This document shows, piece by piece, positions 1 to 8,175 of a DNA stretch of 64,000 bases. The notes beneath the pieces are model-generated. The model had not been told where the DNA came from and ran no database searches. It saw only the letters and a program-made list of their open reading frames with translations. Every line of letters starts with the position of its first letter. Positions within the stretch are counted from its first letter, which is position 1. The DNA is from Cryobacterium roopkundense (GTDB lineage Bacteria; Actinomycetota; Actinomycetes; Actinomycetales; Microbacteriaceae): contig NZ_JACHBQ010000001.1 of the NCBI RefSeq assembly GCF_014200405.1, positions 434,001 through 498,000 of the forward strand, written 5' to 3'. The position numbers and the translations under genes are program-made.

Positions 1-498
1 GTCTTCGGTCGTGGCCCGTGGGGCGGCCTGCTCGAGGTTCGCGGTGATGTACAGCGCCGAATCCACGGTGAGCTCCCCCGCATTGACCGCTCGAGCGACC
101 TCCGAATACTCCGGCGGCAGCTGCTCACCGATCAGACTCATCCGCGGCTTCGTCGCCTTCCCCACCCGAACCAACCGCCCAGCCTCCGCCATCGAGATGT
201 GACCGATGTCGGTGAGGGCCGCGGCGGCATTTCGGTTGCCGGTTTGAGCGGCGATGCCCGAGTCGTGGTCGAAGCGGTCGTCCAGCTCACCCGCTGCTCG
301 AACCAAAAGGGCCTGCGCCTGTCTCACCACCTCGAAATTGGAGTTCAACACGGCCAACAAACCCCCGTCGGTCATCCGCTGCAGGTCCAACCCTGCGTTG
401 GGTTCCTCCTCCGAACAGACTCCACCACCCAAGGAGTGAGAGTACGTATCGGCGAGTGCCGCCGTACTCTCCACGAGAAGGTCCGTTGAAGTGGTCAT
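1..498 (-). CDS. DUF222 / HNH endonuclease family protein (13E12-type), N-terminal part, cut by window edge
   Basis: The frame opens at an ATG at 498 on the minus strand and runs without a stop to base 1, so only about 166 residues are present. They include the motifs AAQTGNRNAAAALTDIGHIS and VDSALYITANLEQAAPRATT, almost identical to the complete copies at 20710-22137 and 48832-50259. By comparison with those copies, the missing C-terminus should carry an HNH nuclease domain. The first ~85 residues differ more from the other two copies than the rest does, which may reflect recombination or gene conversion within the family. The biological role of DUF222/13E12 proteins is not established. A conserved leader and a family A repeat precede the gene. 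Confidence 0.85.
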   Translation of the reverse strand, partial: MTTSTDLLVESTAALADTYSHSLGGGVCSEEEPNAGLDLQRMTDGGLLAVLNSNFEVVRQAQALLVRAAGELDDRFDHDSGIAAQTGNRNAAAALTDIGHISMAEAGRLVRVGKATKPRMSLIGEQLPPEYSEVARAVNAGELTVDSALYITANLEQAAPRATTED

Positions 499-596
499 GG
501 CCCAATTTTCCCAGCGACCACCGACATTCACGGGCCCTAAACAGCCCTGATCGGGCCATTCTGTGAAAAACTCCCCAAGATCTTTGCCTGTGGAGG
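499..596 (-). repeat. Conserved leader of DUF222/HNH genes, copy 1
   Basis: Reading toward the gene, this segment contains CCACAGGCAAAGATCTTGGG, then AGTTTTTCACAGAATGG, GTGAATGTCGGTGGTCGC and TGGGAAAATTGGGCC, directly before the ATG. The same ~100 bp precedes the two other DUF222/HNH genes in the window (22138-22235 and 48738-48831). Each copy of the gene therefore moved or was duplicated with its promoter/leader. No strong Shine-Dalgarno sequence is visible; GGGAAAA is the nearest candidate. Confidence 0.75.
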
Positions 597-606
597 AAAG
601 CCTTTC

Positions 607-767
607 TCGCTGGTCGAGGGGCGACGAAGGAGCGCTTGGATCGAGATCTCGACAAGCTCGATCCGGCGGCTTGTCGAGATCGAGACCTCGCGAGCCAACT
701 TGCGAGACCGGCTCACGGGGTCTCGACGGGCGCGGGCCAAAAGCGGGCCCGCTGCTCGACCAGCGGA
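607..767. repeat. Family A intergenic repeat, copy 1 (CTGGTCGAG ... CTCGACCAG)
   Basis: The segment starts with CTGGTCGAGGGGCGACGAAGG and ends with GCTGCTCGACCAGCGG. Its interior has several GTCTCGAC/GTCGAGAC blocks and the block GCGGGCCAAAAGCGGGCCCG. The last ~58 bp reappear almost unchanged in inverted orientation at 9462-9520. Similar blocks lie at 20557-20662, 48541-48725 and, tandemly amplified, at 51605-51761. No gene is seen between the leader at 596 and the remnant at 958. Confidence 0.75.
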
Positions 768-957
768 GGGGGGCGAGCGGGCGTGGTTCTTTCCGAGCAG
801 ACACGACCAGCGGAAAGGGGAAACCGCGGCCGTGGAGTCGGCGTGCTCGACGGCTTCAGGATCGAACCTCCGTGAGCGCTGCCGTGAAGCCGTCGAACAG
901 GGCTTGCCCAGCGGGCATATGTCCATCGGACCGGTGATCGGGCCGCTGCGGCGGTGA

Positions 958-1224
958 CCGGTCTCTATCGGGGGCGCTGTCCACACTGCCGGAGAGCAGG
1001 TATTAGACGGTCTTGTTGCCGGGGTCGATAGCAAACTCTCCGCCTTTCGTCGTCAGACCGAACGGATCTTCACGACCGTATCGGAGAAGCTCCGGGCCAA
1101 CACGGTGACCGTGTTGCACGAGGCGAGCCGCCAAGACCTCACCACTCACGAGGCCGCGACGAGGCTGGCTCAGAGTCGGGTTCGCGCGGCGATGGAGCTG
1201 AGGGGCAAGCGGCTTCCCTTCTAA
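958..1224 (+). pseudogene. 3' remnant of a Glu/Leu/Phe/Val dehydrogenase-like gene
   Basis: One frame is open from just after a TGA at 955-957 to a TAA at 1222-1224, about 88 codons, with no plausible start codon or ribosome-binding site. Its C-terminal part (RIFTTVSEKLRANTV, then HEAATRLAQSRVRAAMELRG, then KRLPF) resembles the C-terminal helix of actinobacterial glutamate dehydrogenases, where an AA..LA..RV..A...RG pattern is usual. The Rossmann and catalytic parts are absent, and the 5' side runs into the family A repeat region. I read it as a dead gene end. The family assignment is from memory of the family's C-terminal pattern, so it is moderate only. Confidence 0.45.
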
Positions 1225-1356
1225 CCGGCGGCCCCGGCGGGTTCGGTGATCCTCGCCGGGTGACCCACCGATTTCGCCGAGTCCTCCGAACAGAATGCAG
1301 AGCCCCTTCCGCTTCCGGAGCGGGCGTGCCTTCTGACACCGCCGGAGACTCTCGAC

Positions 1357-2376
1357 ATGCTCACCCGCTTCACCCTCGCCGCCGCGGGGGGGATCGTGCT
1401 CACGTTGGTGGGAGCGGTGTCGTTCGTTTCGGCGGACAGTCTCGGGGCGGGACGGGCACCGGATGCCGCCGCCGCGGCATCCGGTGCCTTTGACCTGCAA
1501 TCACACCGCGGCGGACGCGGGGAGATCACCGAGAACACCCTCGCGGCGTTCTCCCACTCGCTCGACCTCGGCGTGACGACCCTGGAACTCGACACCCACC
1601 TCACCGCCGACGGCGCCGTCGTGGTGTGGCACGACAACCTGCTCACTGCCGGCAAATGTCGGGATACGGCGCCGCTCTGGGTCGGGGACCCGGCCTTTCC
1701 CTACGTCGACGCCCCCGTGCGGGCATTGACGCTGGGGCAGATTCAGACGCTCGACTGCGGTTACCGCCAGCTCGGTGGCTACCCCGAGCAGACGCACCAA
1801 CCGGGCAGCGCCGTGCCAGAGCTCGCCGAGGTGCTCGACCTCGTGGCCGAACGCGGTGCGTCCGATGTGCGGCTGAGCATCGAGACCAAGGTGATCGAAC
1901 CCGGCGAAGCGACCATGTACGAGCTCACCCGGGCTGTGGTCACTGCGGTGCGCGCAGCTGGCCTGAGCGAGCGCGCGGGCCTGCAGAGCTTCGACTGGGC
2001 GGCGCTCGATCTGGCTCAGCGGCTGGATCCTCAGTTGCGTCTCACCGCGCTCAGCCGCGGCGACGCCTGGCTCCAACGCGGCCGGCCCGGAGCCAGCCCG
2101 CACCTCGGCGGTCTGGACATCGACGACCATGGCGGGTCGCTCGCGCGGGCGGCGGCGTTTCGCGGCTACGACGCCATCTCCCCGGCCCACGCCACCGTGA
2201 CAGCGCAGATGGTGACGGATGCCCACGGGCTCGGTCTCGCCGTCATCCCCTGGACGGTCAGTGACCCCGACCTCATGCACACCCTGATGGACCTGGGCGT
2301 GGACGGCCTCGTGACCGACCACCCCACCCGGCTGCGCGCCGTGATGCAGGCCCGGGGCTTGCCCCTCCCCGGCTGA
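1357..2376 (+). CDS. Secreted glycerophosphodiester phosphodiesterase
   Basis: The 339-residue protein would hydrolyse glycerophosphodiesters to glycerol-3-phosphate and an alcohol outside the membrane. Residues 1-27 form a signal peptide (basic start, hydrophobic core, VSFVSADS). The GDPD domain follows. It shows the catalytic HRG at about 50-52 (LQSHRGGRGEITENTLAAF), metal ligands in LELDTHLT at 77-79, WHDN at 92, and the closing TIM-barrel motif PWTVSDPD ... GVDGLVTDHP. The ATG at 1357 is the natural start because the signal peptide begins there. It is monocistronic: the next gene starts after an AT-rich operator region. The fold and activity class are clear; the exact substrate is not. 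Confidence 0.88.
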   Translation: MLTRFTLAAAGGIVLTLVGAVSFVSADSLGAGRAPDAAAAASGAFDLQSHRGGRGEITENTLAAFSHSLDLGVTTLELDTHLTADGAVVVWHDNLLTAGKCRDTAPLWVGDPAFPYVDAPVRALTLGQIQTLDCGYRQLGGYPEQTHQPGSAVPELAEVLDLVAERGASDVRLSIETKVIEPGEATMYELTRAVVTAVRAAGLSERAGLQSFDWAALDLAQRLDPQLRLTALSRGDAWLQRGRPGASPHLGGLDIDDHGGSLARAAAFRGYDAISPAHATVTAQMVTDAHGLGLAVIPWTVSDPDLMHTLMDLGVDGLVTDHPTRLRAVMQARGLPLPG

Positions 2377-2424
2377 GGGTGGTCCGCCGAGCGAGCGGAG
2401 ACTCTTGGTCAACGACCACGAAGC

Positions 2425-2458
2425 AATGCATTCGTTATAAAAATAATGCATTATTTTT
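2425..2458. promoter_or_regulatory. Palindromic operator upstream of the TRAP transporter genes
   Basis: A perfect 20-bp palindrome, AAAAATAATGCATTATTTTT, lies at 2439-2458. A second AATGCATT octamer lies at 2425-2432, spaced 20 bp (two helical turns) from the AATGCATT in the palindrome. This AT-rich block is unlike the surrounding DNA and sits ~95 bp before the dctP start. An ATGCAT hexamer also occurs before the second CoA-transferase (11265-11270). It is probably a binding site for one of the two GntR/FCD regulators of the cluster; which one is inference. Confidence 0.6.
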
Positions 2459-2553
2459 GTTATGAGCATATTTTTCTTGGTAGCGTCATGTGTGACGGAC
2501 TTCATGCGACGTTCGTCATGCACCGCCTAATCAAAGACGATAAGGAAGAAACA

Positions 2554-3606
2554 ATGCAACGACGTATCCGCACGTCCCGAATCCTCGGGGCCGCGTCTCT
2601 CGCCCTCGGAGCAGTCCTCGTTCTCGGATCGTGCTCCTCCGCCCGCGGTTCCGCGGCCGGCTCCGACGACGGAGAGGTCTACACGATCGGGTTCTCCCAC
2701 GTGACAACGACCAACACTCCTAAGGGCGCGGCGGCGGAGAAGTTCAAGGAGATCCTCGAGGCCTCCTCGGATGGCCGCATCGAGGTCGAGCTGTACCCCA
2801 ACTCCTCGCTCTACGGCGACAAGGATGAACTGCAGGCGCTGCAGTCCAACAGCATCCAGATGATCGCTCCGGCCAGCGCAAAGTTCACCACCCTCGCCCC
2901 GCAGCTTCAGCTGCTCGACCTGCCGTTCCTGTTCGAGACGAGCGAAGACATTGCCGAGATCGCCTCCCGCGACTCGTCGGTGGGTGAGGCCATCTTCGAG
3001 AACGAAGACCTGCGGGCCGCGAAGATCATGCCGCTGGGCCTCTGGGACAACGGCTTCAAGCAAATGGGGGCTAACGTTCCGATCCGTTCGGCAGCCGACA
3101 TGGCCGGGCTGAGCTTCCGCATTCAGCCCGCCGATGTGCTCGTCAGCCAGTTCGAGACGTGGAGCGCCATCCCCTCGATCCTCGCCTTCGCCGAGGTCTA
3201 CAGCGCGCTTGAGCAGGGTGTCATCAACGGTCAGGAGAACACCTGGTCGAACATGGAAACGCAGAGCATGCACACGGTTCAGGACTACATCACCGAGTCC
3301 AACCACGGCTACATCGGCTACATCCCCGCCATCAACAGCGACTTCTTCGAGTCGCTGCCGGACGATCTGCAGCAGCTCGTTCTCGACGCTGTCGACGAAT
3401 CCAGCACGTACAACCGTGAGATCGCGGCAGAGGTGAACGAGGAGGCCAAGCAGGCGATCATCGCGGAGGGCTCGACCGAGATCATCCAGCTCACCGAGGC
3501 GGAACGCGACGCCCTGATGGCTACGGTCATCCCAAGCGTGTGGGAAGAATACTCCGAGGTGTTGGGCCCGGAGATCATCGCCGAATTGCTCGCCAACCGC
3601 GACTAG
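2554..3606 (+). CDS. dctP: TRAP transporter substrate-binding lipoprotein (DctP family)
   Basis: This is the extracytoplasmic solute receptor of a tripartite ATP-independent periplasmic-type carrier, which uses an ion gradient to import organic acids. I chose ATG 2554, preceded by AAGGAAGA, over an upstream in-frame ATG at 2446 that lies inside the operator. The 350-residue product has a lipoprotein signal (LVLGSC lipobox near residue 26) and a DctP-fold body: IGFSHVTTTNTPKG, LPFLFETSEDIAEI, NGQENTWSNM and the conserved LSFRIQPADV region with the Arg that usually pairs with the substrate carboxylate. dctQ and dctM follow. The neighbouring catabolic genes point to C4/C5 dicarboxylate or tartrate-like substrates. 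Confidence 0.88.
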   Translation: MQRRIRTSRILGAASLALGAVLVLGSCSSARGSAAGSDDGEVYTIGFSHVTTTNTPKGAAAEKFKEILEASSDGRIEVELYPNSSLYGDKDELQALQSNSIQMIAPASAKFTTLAPQLQLLDLPFLFETSEDIAEIASRDSSVGEAIFENEDLRAAKIMPLGLWDNGFKQMGANVPIRSAADMAGLSFRIQPADVLVSQFETWSAIPSILAFAEVYSALEQGVINGQENTWSNMETQSMHTVQDYITESNHGYIGYIPAINSDFFESLPDDLQQLVLDAVDESSTYNREIAAEVNEEAKQAIIAEGSTEIIQLTEAERDALMATVIPSVWEEYSEVLGPEIIAELLANRD

Positions 3607-3660
3607 TCAGCGCTCTCCTCTTCACCGCAGGCATTTCCACCCGCAGGCACGGGCTTTGTC

Positions 3661-4242
3661 GTGCTGACCTTCGACCGTAAGGACGCCCCCATTCTCAGGT
3701 TCAGCCACGCTTTGACCCGGGTGGAAAATACCCTGGTGTGCACCTGTCTGGCGGTGGCAACGCTCGTTGCCATCGCCCAGGTGCTGCTCAGGGCCATCTT
3801 CAACATTCACCTCTGGTGGGGTGAGGAGACCATCGTCTACCTCATCATCTACTCCACCTTCCTCGGCGCCGTCATCACCCTGCGCCACAACGAACACATC
3901 GCCGTGAAGGTCTTCGAACCGTTCCTCGGCAAAATCGGCCGGCGCCGGATGGACATCCTCGGCATTCTGGTCACGATCACCTACCTCGTGATCGTGGGCT
4001 TTTTCGCCTGGCTGCTGCTGTTCGAGCCGTTTTCCACCTCCACGGTCACCCCCACGCTCAAGCTGCCGCTGTGGGTGGTCGAATTCGCCGTTCCGCTGGG
4101 CTTCACGCTGATGCTGTTGCGGGCCATCGAAATCCTGGTGCGGCTCATTCGCGGCCTGCCGGCATCCGTTGACGGAGACAAGAGCGAGTTCCAACGCGAA
4201 GAAGAAGCGCTCGGCCTAGATGAAGGGGAGGCGAAACTGTGA
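3661..4242 (+). CDS. dctQ: TRAP transporter small permease subunit (DctQ family)
   Basis: The 193-residue protein has four predicted membrane helices: ~residues 23-45 (LVCTCLAVATLVAIAQVLL), ~55-75, ~97-120 and ~135-155. It contains the family signature NIHLWWGEETIVYLIIYSTF and the LRHNEHIAV motif. It would scaffold the large permease and dock the binding protein. The best start is GTG 3661, 55 bp after dctP; no strong ribosome-binding site is visible, so coupling to dctP translation is possible. The TGA at 4240-4242 overlaps the dctM GTG at 4239. The charged tail (DGDKSEFQREEEALGLDE) is cytoplasmic. Confidence 0.85.
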   Translation: MLTFDRKDAPILRFSHALTRVENTLVCTCLAVATLVAIAQVLLRAIFNIHLWWGEETIVYLIIYSTFLGAVITLRHNEHIAVKVFEPFLGKIGRRRMDILGILVTITYLVIVGFFAWLLLFEPFSTSTVTPTLKLPLWVVEFAVPLGFTLMLLRAIEILVRLIRGLPASVDGDKSEFQREEEALGLDEGEAKL

Positions 4243-5519
4243 TCGAAGGACTGCTTGCCCTCCTGATTATCCTGTTTGCCCTATTGCTCACGTCCGCACC
4301 CATCGCGGTCGCAATGGGTCTCACCTCATTCATCTACTTCTATTTCTTCACCGCCATCCCGCTCACCCAGGTTCCCGAGCGGCTCTTCAACGCCCTGAAC
4401 GCGTTCCCGTTGATGGCCATCCCGTTCTTCATCGTGGCGGCCAACCTCATGAGTCGCGGCGGAATCAGCAAGCGCCTGATCGCCGCGTCAAACGCCCTCG
4501 TCGGGCAGTTCCGCGGCGGCCTGGCCATGACGGCCGTTCTGGCGTGCATGTTCTTCGCGGCCATCTCCGGCTCGAGCCCGGCCACCGTGGTTGCCGTGGG
4601 TACCCTCATCATCCCGGCCATGATCAAGAGCGGTTACGGCAAGGACTTCTCCACCGGTCTTGTCACCACGTCGGGCTCCCTCGGCATCCTGATTCCGCCG
4701 TCGATCCCGCTGATCGTCTATGGAATCTCCACAGAGCAGTCGATCGGTGACCTCTTCGTCGCCGGGATCGGGCCGGGCATCATGGCCGGTATCGGGCTGC
4801 TGATCCTCGCCGTCGTCGTGTCCCGGCGCAAGAAATACGGCATGGGCCTGAACGCCATCCGCATGAGCAAGTACGAGCGCTTCACCGCGCTGCGGGACGC
4901 CTCGCTCAGCCTGTTCCTGCCGATCTTCGTGCTCGGTGGAATCTACACCGGCATCTTCACCCCCACCGAAGCTGCGGCGATGGCTGTGTTCTACGCCCTC
5001 ATCGTGTCGATCTTCGTTTACAAGGAGATCAAGCTCAAGGACATGCCGTCGATTCTGATGGCGTCTGCGCGGACATCGTCGATGGTGATGTTCATCGTGG
5101 CCTCGGGAATCCTGTTCTCTTTCGTGCTCACGGCCGAACGCATCCCGGGCCAGGTGAGCGAGGCGCTGCTGGCCTCGGAACTCACCCCGGTGATGTTCCT
5201 CATCATGGTGAACGTGCTCCTGCTCGTGGTGGGAATGTTCATGGAGACCTCGAGCGCCATTCTGATTCTCGCTCCGGTGCTGCTGCCGGTGGCGATGGAA
5301 CTCGGCGTCGACCCGATCCACTTCGGCATCATCATGGTGCTGAACCTGGAGATCGGAATGATGACTCCACCGCTCGGGCTCAACCTGTTCGTGGCGAGTG
5401 GGCTCACGGGAATGAACATCCTCAGAGTGGCCAAGGCGTGTTTGCCGAGCGTCGGTGTGTTGTTGATTGCGCTCGTCATCGTGACGTTCGTTCCGCAGCT
5501 CTCCACCTTCGCGCTCTAG
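4239..5519 (+). CDS. dctM: TRAP transporter large permease subunit (DctM family)
   Basis: The 426-residue multi-spanning membrane protein forms the transport channel of the TRAP system. Typical DctM motifs are AIPFFIVAANLMSRGG, ISGSSPATVVAVGTLIIPAM, GSLGILIPPSIPLIVYG, PTEAAAMAVFYALIV and GIIMVLNLEIGMMTPPLGLN. Length and helix pattern (about 11-12 segments) are normal. The start is GTG 4239, with AAGGGGAGG 8 bases upstream, overlapping the dctQ stop by 3 bases, so translation is coupled. It ends 30 bp before the convergent GntR gene. Confidence 0.92.
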   Translation: MIEGLLALLIILFALLLTSAPIAVAMGLTSFIYFYFFTAIPLTQVPERLFNALNAFPLMAIPFFIVAANLMSRGGISKRLIAASNALVGQFRGGLAMTAVLACMFFAAISGSSPATVVAVGTLIIPAMIKSGYGKDFSTGLVTTSGSLGILIPPSIPLIVYGISTEQSIGDLFVAGIGPGIMAGIGLLILAVVVSRRKKYGMGLNAIRMSKYERFTALRDASLSLFLPIFVLGGIYTGIFTPTEAAAMAVFYALIVSIFVYKEIKLKDMPSILMASARTSSMVMFIVASGILFSFVLTAERIPGQVSEALLASELTPVMFLIMVNVLLLVVGMFMETSSAILILAPVLLPVAMELGVDPIHFGIIMVLNLEIGMMTPPLGLNLFVASGLTGMNILRVAKACLPSVGVLLIALVIVTFVPQLSTFAL

Positions 5520-5549
5520 CCGGCCGGCGTCACGCCGGGGTCGTTCGAT

Positions 5550-6251
5550 TTAGTCGGGCGGCTCCGGCGCGACGTGCTGCGAGGCGGACGTGCGCTCGTC
5601 GAAGTGGGCGGCCAGCAATTCGCCAGCGTGCTCCACGTGTGACTGCATGGCCACGCGGGTGCCCTGCGCGTCATGAGAGCGGATGCGCGCCAGTAGCTGA
5701 GCGTGATCGTTAGCCGTGGCGTCCGGCCATCCCTGGATGCTCGAATAGAACCGCCGCGGCACATACCGCGTCATGAGCCCGAGCGCCCAGATGATCTTCG
5801 GCGCCCCGGCGATCAGGTTGATCTCGCGGTGGAAGGCATGGTTCTTCTCCTCGAGCAGCTCAAGGTTGCCGCGCGCCGCGGCCGCGATCAGTTCGTGGTG
5901 CAGCGCCTCGAGCTCGGAGATGTCCTCGGGTGTGGCGGCCACGGCGGCCCGTGCGGCCAACTCGCCGGCGATCAGGGCCTGCACCGTGAAGAGGTCTCGC
6001 ACGTCCTGCCCGGTGAGCACAGCGACCTGGAACCCGCGCCGGGGCACGAGCTCGAGAAAGCCTTCCACCCGCAATGCCTGCAACGCCTCGCGTGCCGGGG
6101 TCGTGGAGATGCCCAGTGCGGCGCCGATCGTCTCGGCTCGCACGGCCGCCCCGGGCGGCAGCTCGCCGGACATGATCAGTCCCCGCACGTAGCCAGAGGC
6201 CTCGTCGCTCAGTTGCGGGCGCGCGCGCGGCGCGGGGCGGCGGGAGGGCAT
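5550..6251 (-). CDS. GntR-family transcriptional regulator, FCD (FadR-type) domain
   Basis: The 233-residue protein has an N-terminal winged helix (YVRGLIMSGELPPGAAVRAE, then GISTTPAREALQALRVEGFL) and a C-terminal all-helical FCD ligand domain with the metal-binding-type motif NHAFHREINLIAGAPKI. FCD regulators usually sense organic acids or acyl-CoAs. It is transcribed away from the CoA-transferase/MaoC operon's end and convergent with dctM. Candidate operators are the AATGCATT palindrome (2425-2458) and the AATATATT sites between 7446-8009 and 8176-9375. The C-terminal tail after the FCD domain is short and polar. The family is clear, the ligand unknown. Confidence 0.88.
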   Translation of the reverse strand: MPSRRPAPRARPQLSDEASGYVRGLIMSGELPPGAAVRAETIGAALGISTTPAREALQALRVEGFLELVPRRGFQVAVLTGQDVRDLFTVQALIAGELAARAAVAATPEDISELEALHHELIAAAARGNLELLEEKNHAFHREINLIAGAPKIIWALGLMTRYVPRRFYSSIQGWPDATANDHAQLLARIRSHDAQGTRVAMQSHVEHAGELLAAHFDERTSASQHVAPEPPD

Positions 6252-6299
6252 CGCGGGTCCAATCTCGGGCAGGGGTACTCCTAAGTTACGGCAGTGCAG

Positions 6300-7442
6300 C
6301 TAGAGCGACAGCCCGAGCTCGGCCAGGATCTGCTCGGTGTGCTGCCCGATTGCGGGCACCGGATCCATGCGAAATCCGGTCTCGCGGCTCGTCACCGGGG
6401 GAATCAGGCTCCGCACACGGCCCACGGGCGAGTCGACGTTCTGCCACCGGCCGCGTTCGGCCAGCTGCGGATGCGCGGAGAAGTCATGCATGCTGCGTAG
6501 CTGCGCGTTGGCGATATTGGCACGGTCCAGTCGGGCGAGCACTTCCACGGAGTCCAGGCCACCGAGCACCTCGAGAATCGCCGCATGCAGCGCGGGTCGG
6601 TTCTGCACCCGTAGGGCATTGCCCCGAAAATCCGGGTGCTCCCCGAGGAGCGGGCTTCCGAGCACGTCCGTGCAGAAGGCCGCCCATTCGCGCTCGTTCT
6701 GGATGCCGAAGAATACGGTTCCGTCCGCCGTGTCGAAGGGGCCGTAGGGGGCAATCGATGCGTGCTGTGCGCCGTTACGCTGTGGGGGAGTGCCGCCGTA
6801 CTCTGCAAAGAAATAGGGCTGCTGCATCCACTCGCCCAGCGCCTCGAGCATGGACACCTCCAGTACGTCGCCGCGTCCGGTCGTCGCGCGTTGCAAAAGC
6901 GCGGTGAGGATTCCGGAGAAGGTGTACATGCCGGCGCAGACATCCGCGATCGACACGCCCACCTTGGCCGGGTCCTCGGGTGTGCCGGTGACGCTGAGCA
7001 GGCCGGCCTCGCACTGTACGAGTAGGTCGTAGGCCTTTTTCTGCTCGTAACTTCCGCCGCGGCCGTAGCCCGAGATGGAGGCGTGGATGAGTCGAGGGTT
7101 GAGCGCGAGGGCCTCATCGGGCCCCAGGCCGAGTCGCTCCACCGCCCCCGGAGCGAGGTTCTGCACGAGCACGTCCGCGCGGCCGACGAGCTCACGCAGC
7201 ACAGTGAGGCCCGACTCGCTCTTCAGGTCGAGCACGATGCTCTCTTTACTGCGATTGAGCCACACGAAGTAGCTCGACATGCCGTGCACGGTCTCGTCGT
7301 AGCCGCGGGCGAAGTCGCCGGTGTCCCGCTCTACTTTAATCACCCGGGCGCCGAGGTCGGCCAGCTGGCGGGTGGCAAAGGGCGCGGCAACAGCCTGCTC
7401 GAGGGAGACGACAGTGAGCCCGGCCAGCGGTAGCGCGCGCAT
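6300..7442 (-). CDS. Class III (CaiB/BaiF) CoA-transferase
   Basis: The 380-residue enzyme would move CoA between acyl-CoA and a free carboxylic acid. The N-terminus LAGLTVVSLEQAVAAPFATR, then [20 protein letters not shown] and FVWLNRSKESIVLDLKS, is the CaiB/BaiF Rossmann domain. Further conserved blocks are SGYGRGGSYEQKKAYDLLVQ and TGIL-like GMYTFSGILTALLQRAT. It closely resembles the second CoA-transferase at 11297-12487, so the two are paralogs. It lies 3 bp after the MaoC gene in the same operon, suggesting that it activates the substrate that MaoC hydrates. Substrate candidates are itaconate, mesaconate or methylsuccinate (inference). Confidence 0.88.
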   Translation of the reverse strand: MRALPLAGLTVVSLEQAVAAPFATRQLADLGARVIKVERDTGDFARGYDETVHGMSSYFVWLNRSKESIVLDLKSESGLTVLRELVGRADVLVQNLAPGAVERLGLGPDEALALNPRLIHASISGYGRGGSYEQKKAYDLLVQCEAGLLSVTGTPEDPAKVGVSIADVCAGMYTFSGILTALLQRATTGRGDVLEVSMLEALGEWMQQPYFFAEYGGTPPQRNGAQHASIAPYGPFDTADGTVFFGIQNEREWAAFCTDVLGSPLLGEHPDFRGNALRVQNRPALHAAILEVLGGLDSVEVLARLDRANIANAQLRSMHDFSAHPQLAERGRWQNVDSPVGRVRSLIPPVTSRETGFRMDPVPAIGQHTEQILAELGLSL

Positions 7443-7445
7443 TCT

Positions 7446-8009
7446 CTAGTTCGCTTCGGGCGTCGCCGGCAGGCTCGCCTCGCTGGGGCGGGTGTCGTCG
7501 AGGTCGGGCAGGTGTCCCTGGCGGTAGACCATGAAGGTGCGCTGGTAGCTCATCACAATGACGCTGTCTTGGTTGTAGCCCTCTGTCGCCACGGTCACCA
7601 GGCCCAGGCTGGGCCGGGACTTCGAGGCACGGGTGGCCAGCACCTTGGAGCGAGAGTAGATGGTGTCGCCCTCGAAGACGGGGCTGGGCATGCGCACTTC
7701 GTCCCAGCCGAGATTAGCGAACACGTTCATCGACAGGTCGATCGTCGACTGCCCGGTGACCAGGGCGAGGATGAAGGTGGAGTTCACGAGCGGCAGCTTG
7801 TACTCGGTGCGTAGTGCAAAGTTGCTGTCGATATGCGTCTTGGCCACGTTCTGCGTCATCAGCGTGAACATCTGGTTGTCGCCCTCGGTGACGGTCTTGC
7901 CCAACGGGTGGTAGTAGATGTCACCGACCGCGAAGTCCTCCCACAGGCGACCGGTCCAGCCCGCAATGACGCGGCCGGAGGAATCGGGGGACAGGGTGTG
8001 CTCGGTCAT
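7446..8009 (-). CDS. MaoC-family (hot-dog) dehydratase/hydratase
   Basis: The 187-residue protein begins at ATG 8009, which has AGGAG 8 bases upstream; an in-frame extension to 8255 would run through the divergent promoter and the first codons of the next gene, so I reject it. The MaoC hydratase fold is shown by EDFAVGDIYYHPLGKTVTEG, the catalytic Asn/His segment TQNVAKTHIDSNFA, LVTGQSTIDL and the exit motif EGDTIYSRSKV. Family members hydrate enoyl-CoAs, including mesaconyl-CoA and itaconyl-CoA. The context (CoA-transferase, acyl-CoA dehydrogenase, CitE lyase) makes a C5-dicarboxyl-CoA hydratase the best guess. It is divergent from the acyl-CoA dehydrogenase. Confidence 0.85.
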   Translation of the reverse strand: MTEHTLSPDSSGRVIAGWTGRLWEDFAVGDIYYHPLGKTVTEGDNQMFTLMTQNVAKTHIDSNFALRTEYKLPLVNSTFILALVTGQSTIDLSMNVFANLGWDEVRMPSPVFEGDTIYSRSKVLATRASKSRPSLGLVTVATEGYNQDSVIVMSYQRTFMVYRQGHLPDLDDTRPSEASLPATPEAN

Positions 8010-8023
8010 GAGTCGGTCTCCTC

Positions 8024-8134
8024 GTGCGGTGAATATATTATCTTTCCCCGTCAGTTTCCGCGAGAAATAAGACAAAGTCAAGTGACCGAAACACCTAAAG
8101 ATGCCTCTAGCGCGCGGTAAATATATTATGTAGG
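8024..8134. promoter_or_regulatory. Divergent promoter region with two AATATATT operators
   Basis: The block GCGGTGAATATATTATC (8026-8042) and the block GCGGTAAATATATTATG (8114-8130) are near-copies in the same orientation. Each is centred on the palindrome AATATATT. One abuts the MaoC ribosome-binding site, the other sits ~45 bp before the acyl-CoA dehydrogenase start. Two such sites between divergent genes suggest that one regulator controls both, most likely a GntR/FCD protein of the cluster. Confidence 0.6.
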
Positions 8135-8175
8135 GTCGTATCGACCCGTTCACCCGGCACTCGTTAAGGAGCCCC

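Noticed and set aside
2446..2553. Upstream in-frame ATG extending DctP by 36 residues
   Set aside because: The extension lies inside the AT-rich palindromic operator and would put 36 residues before the lipoprotein signal; ATG 2554 has a good ribosome-binding site.
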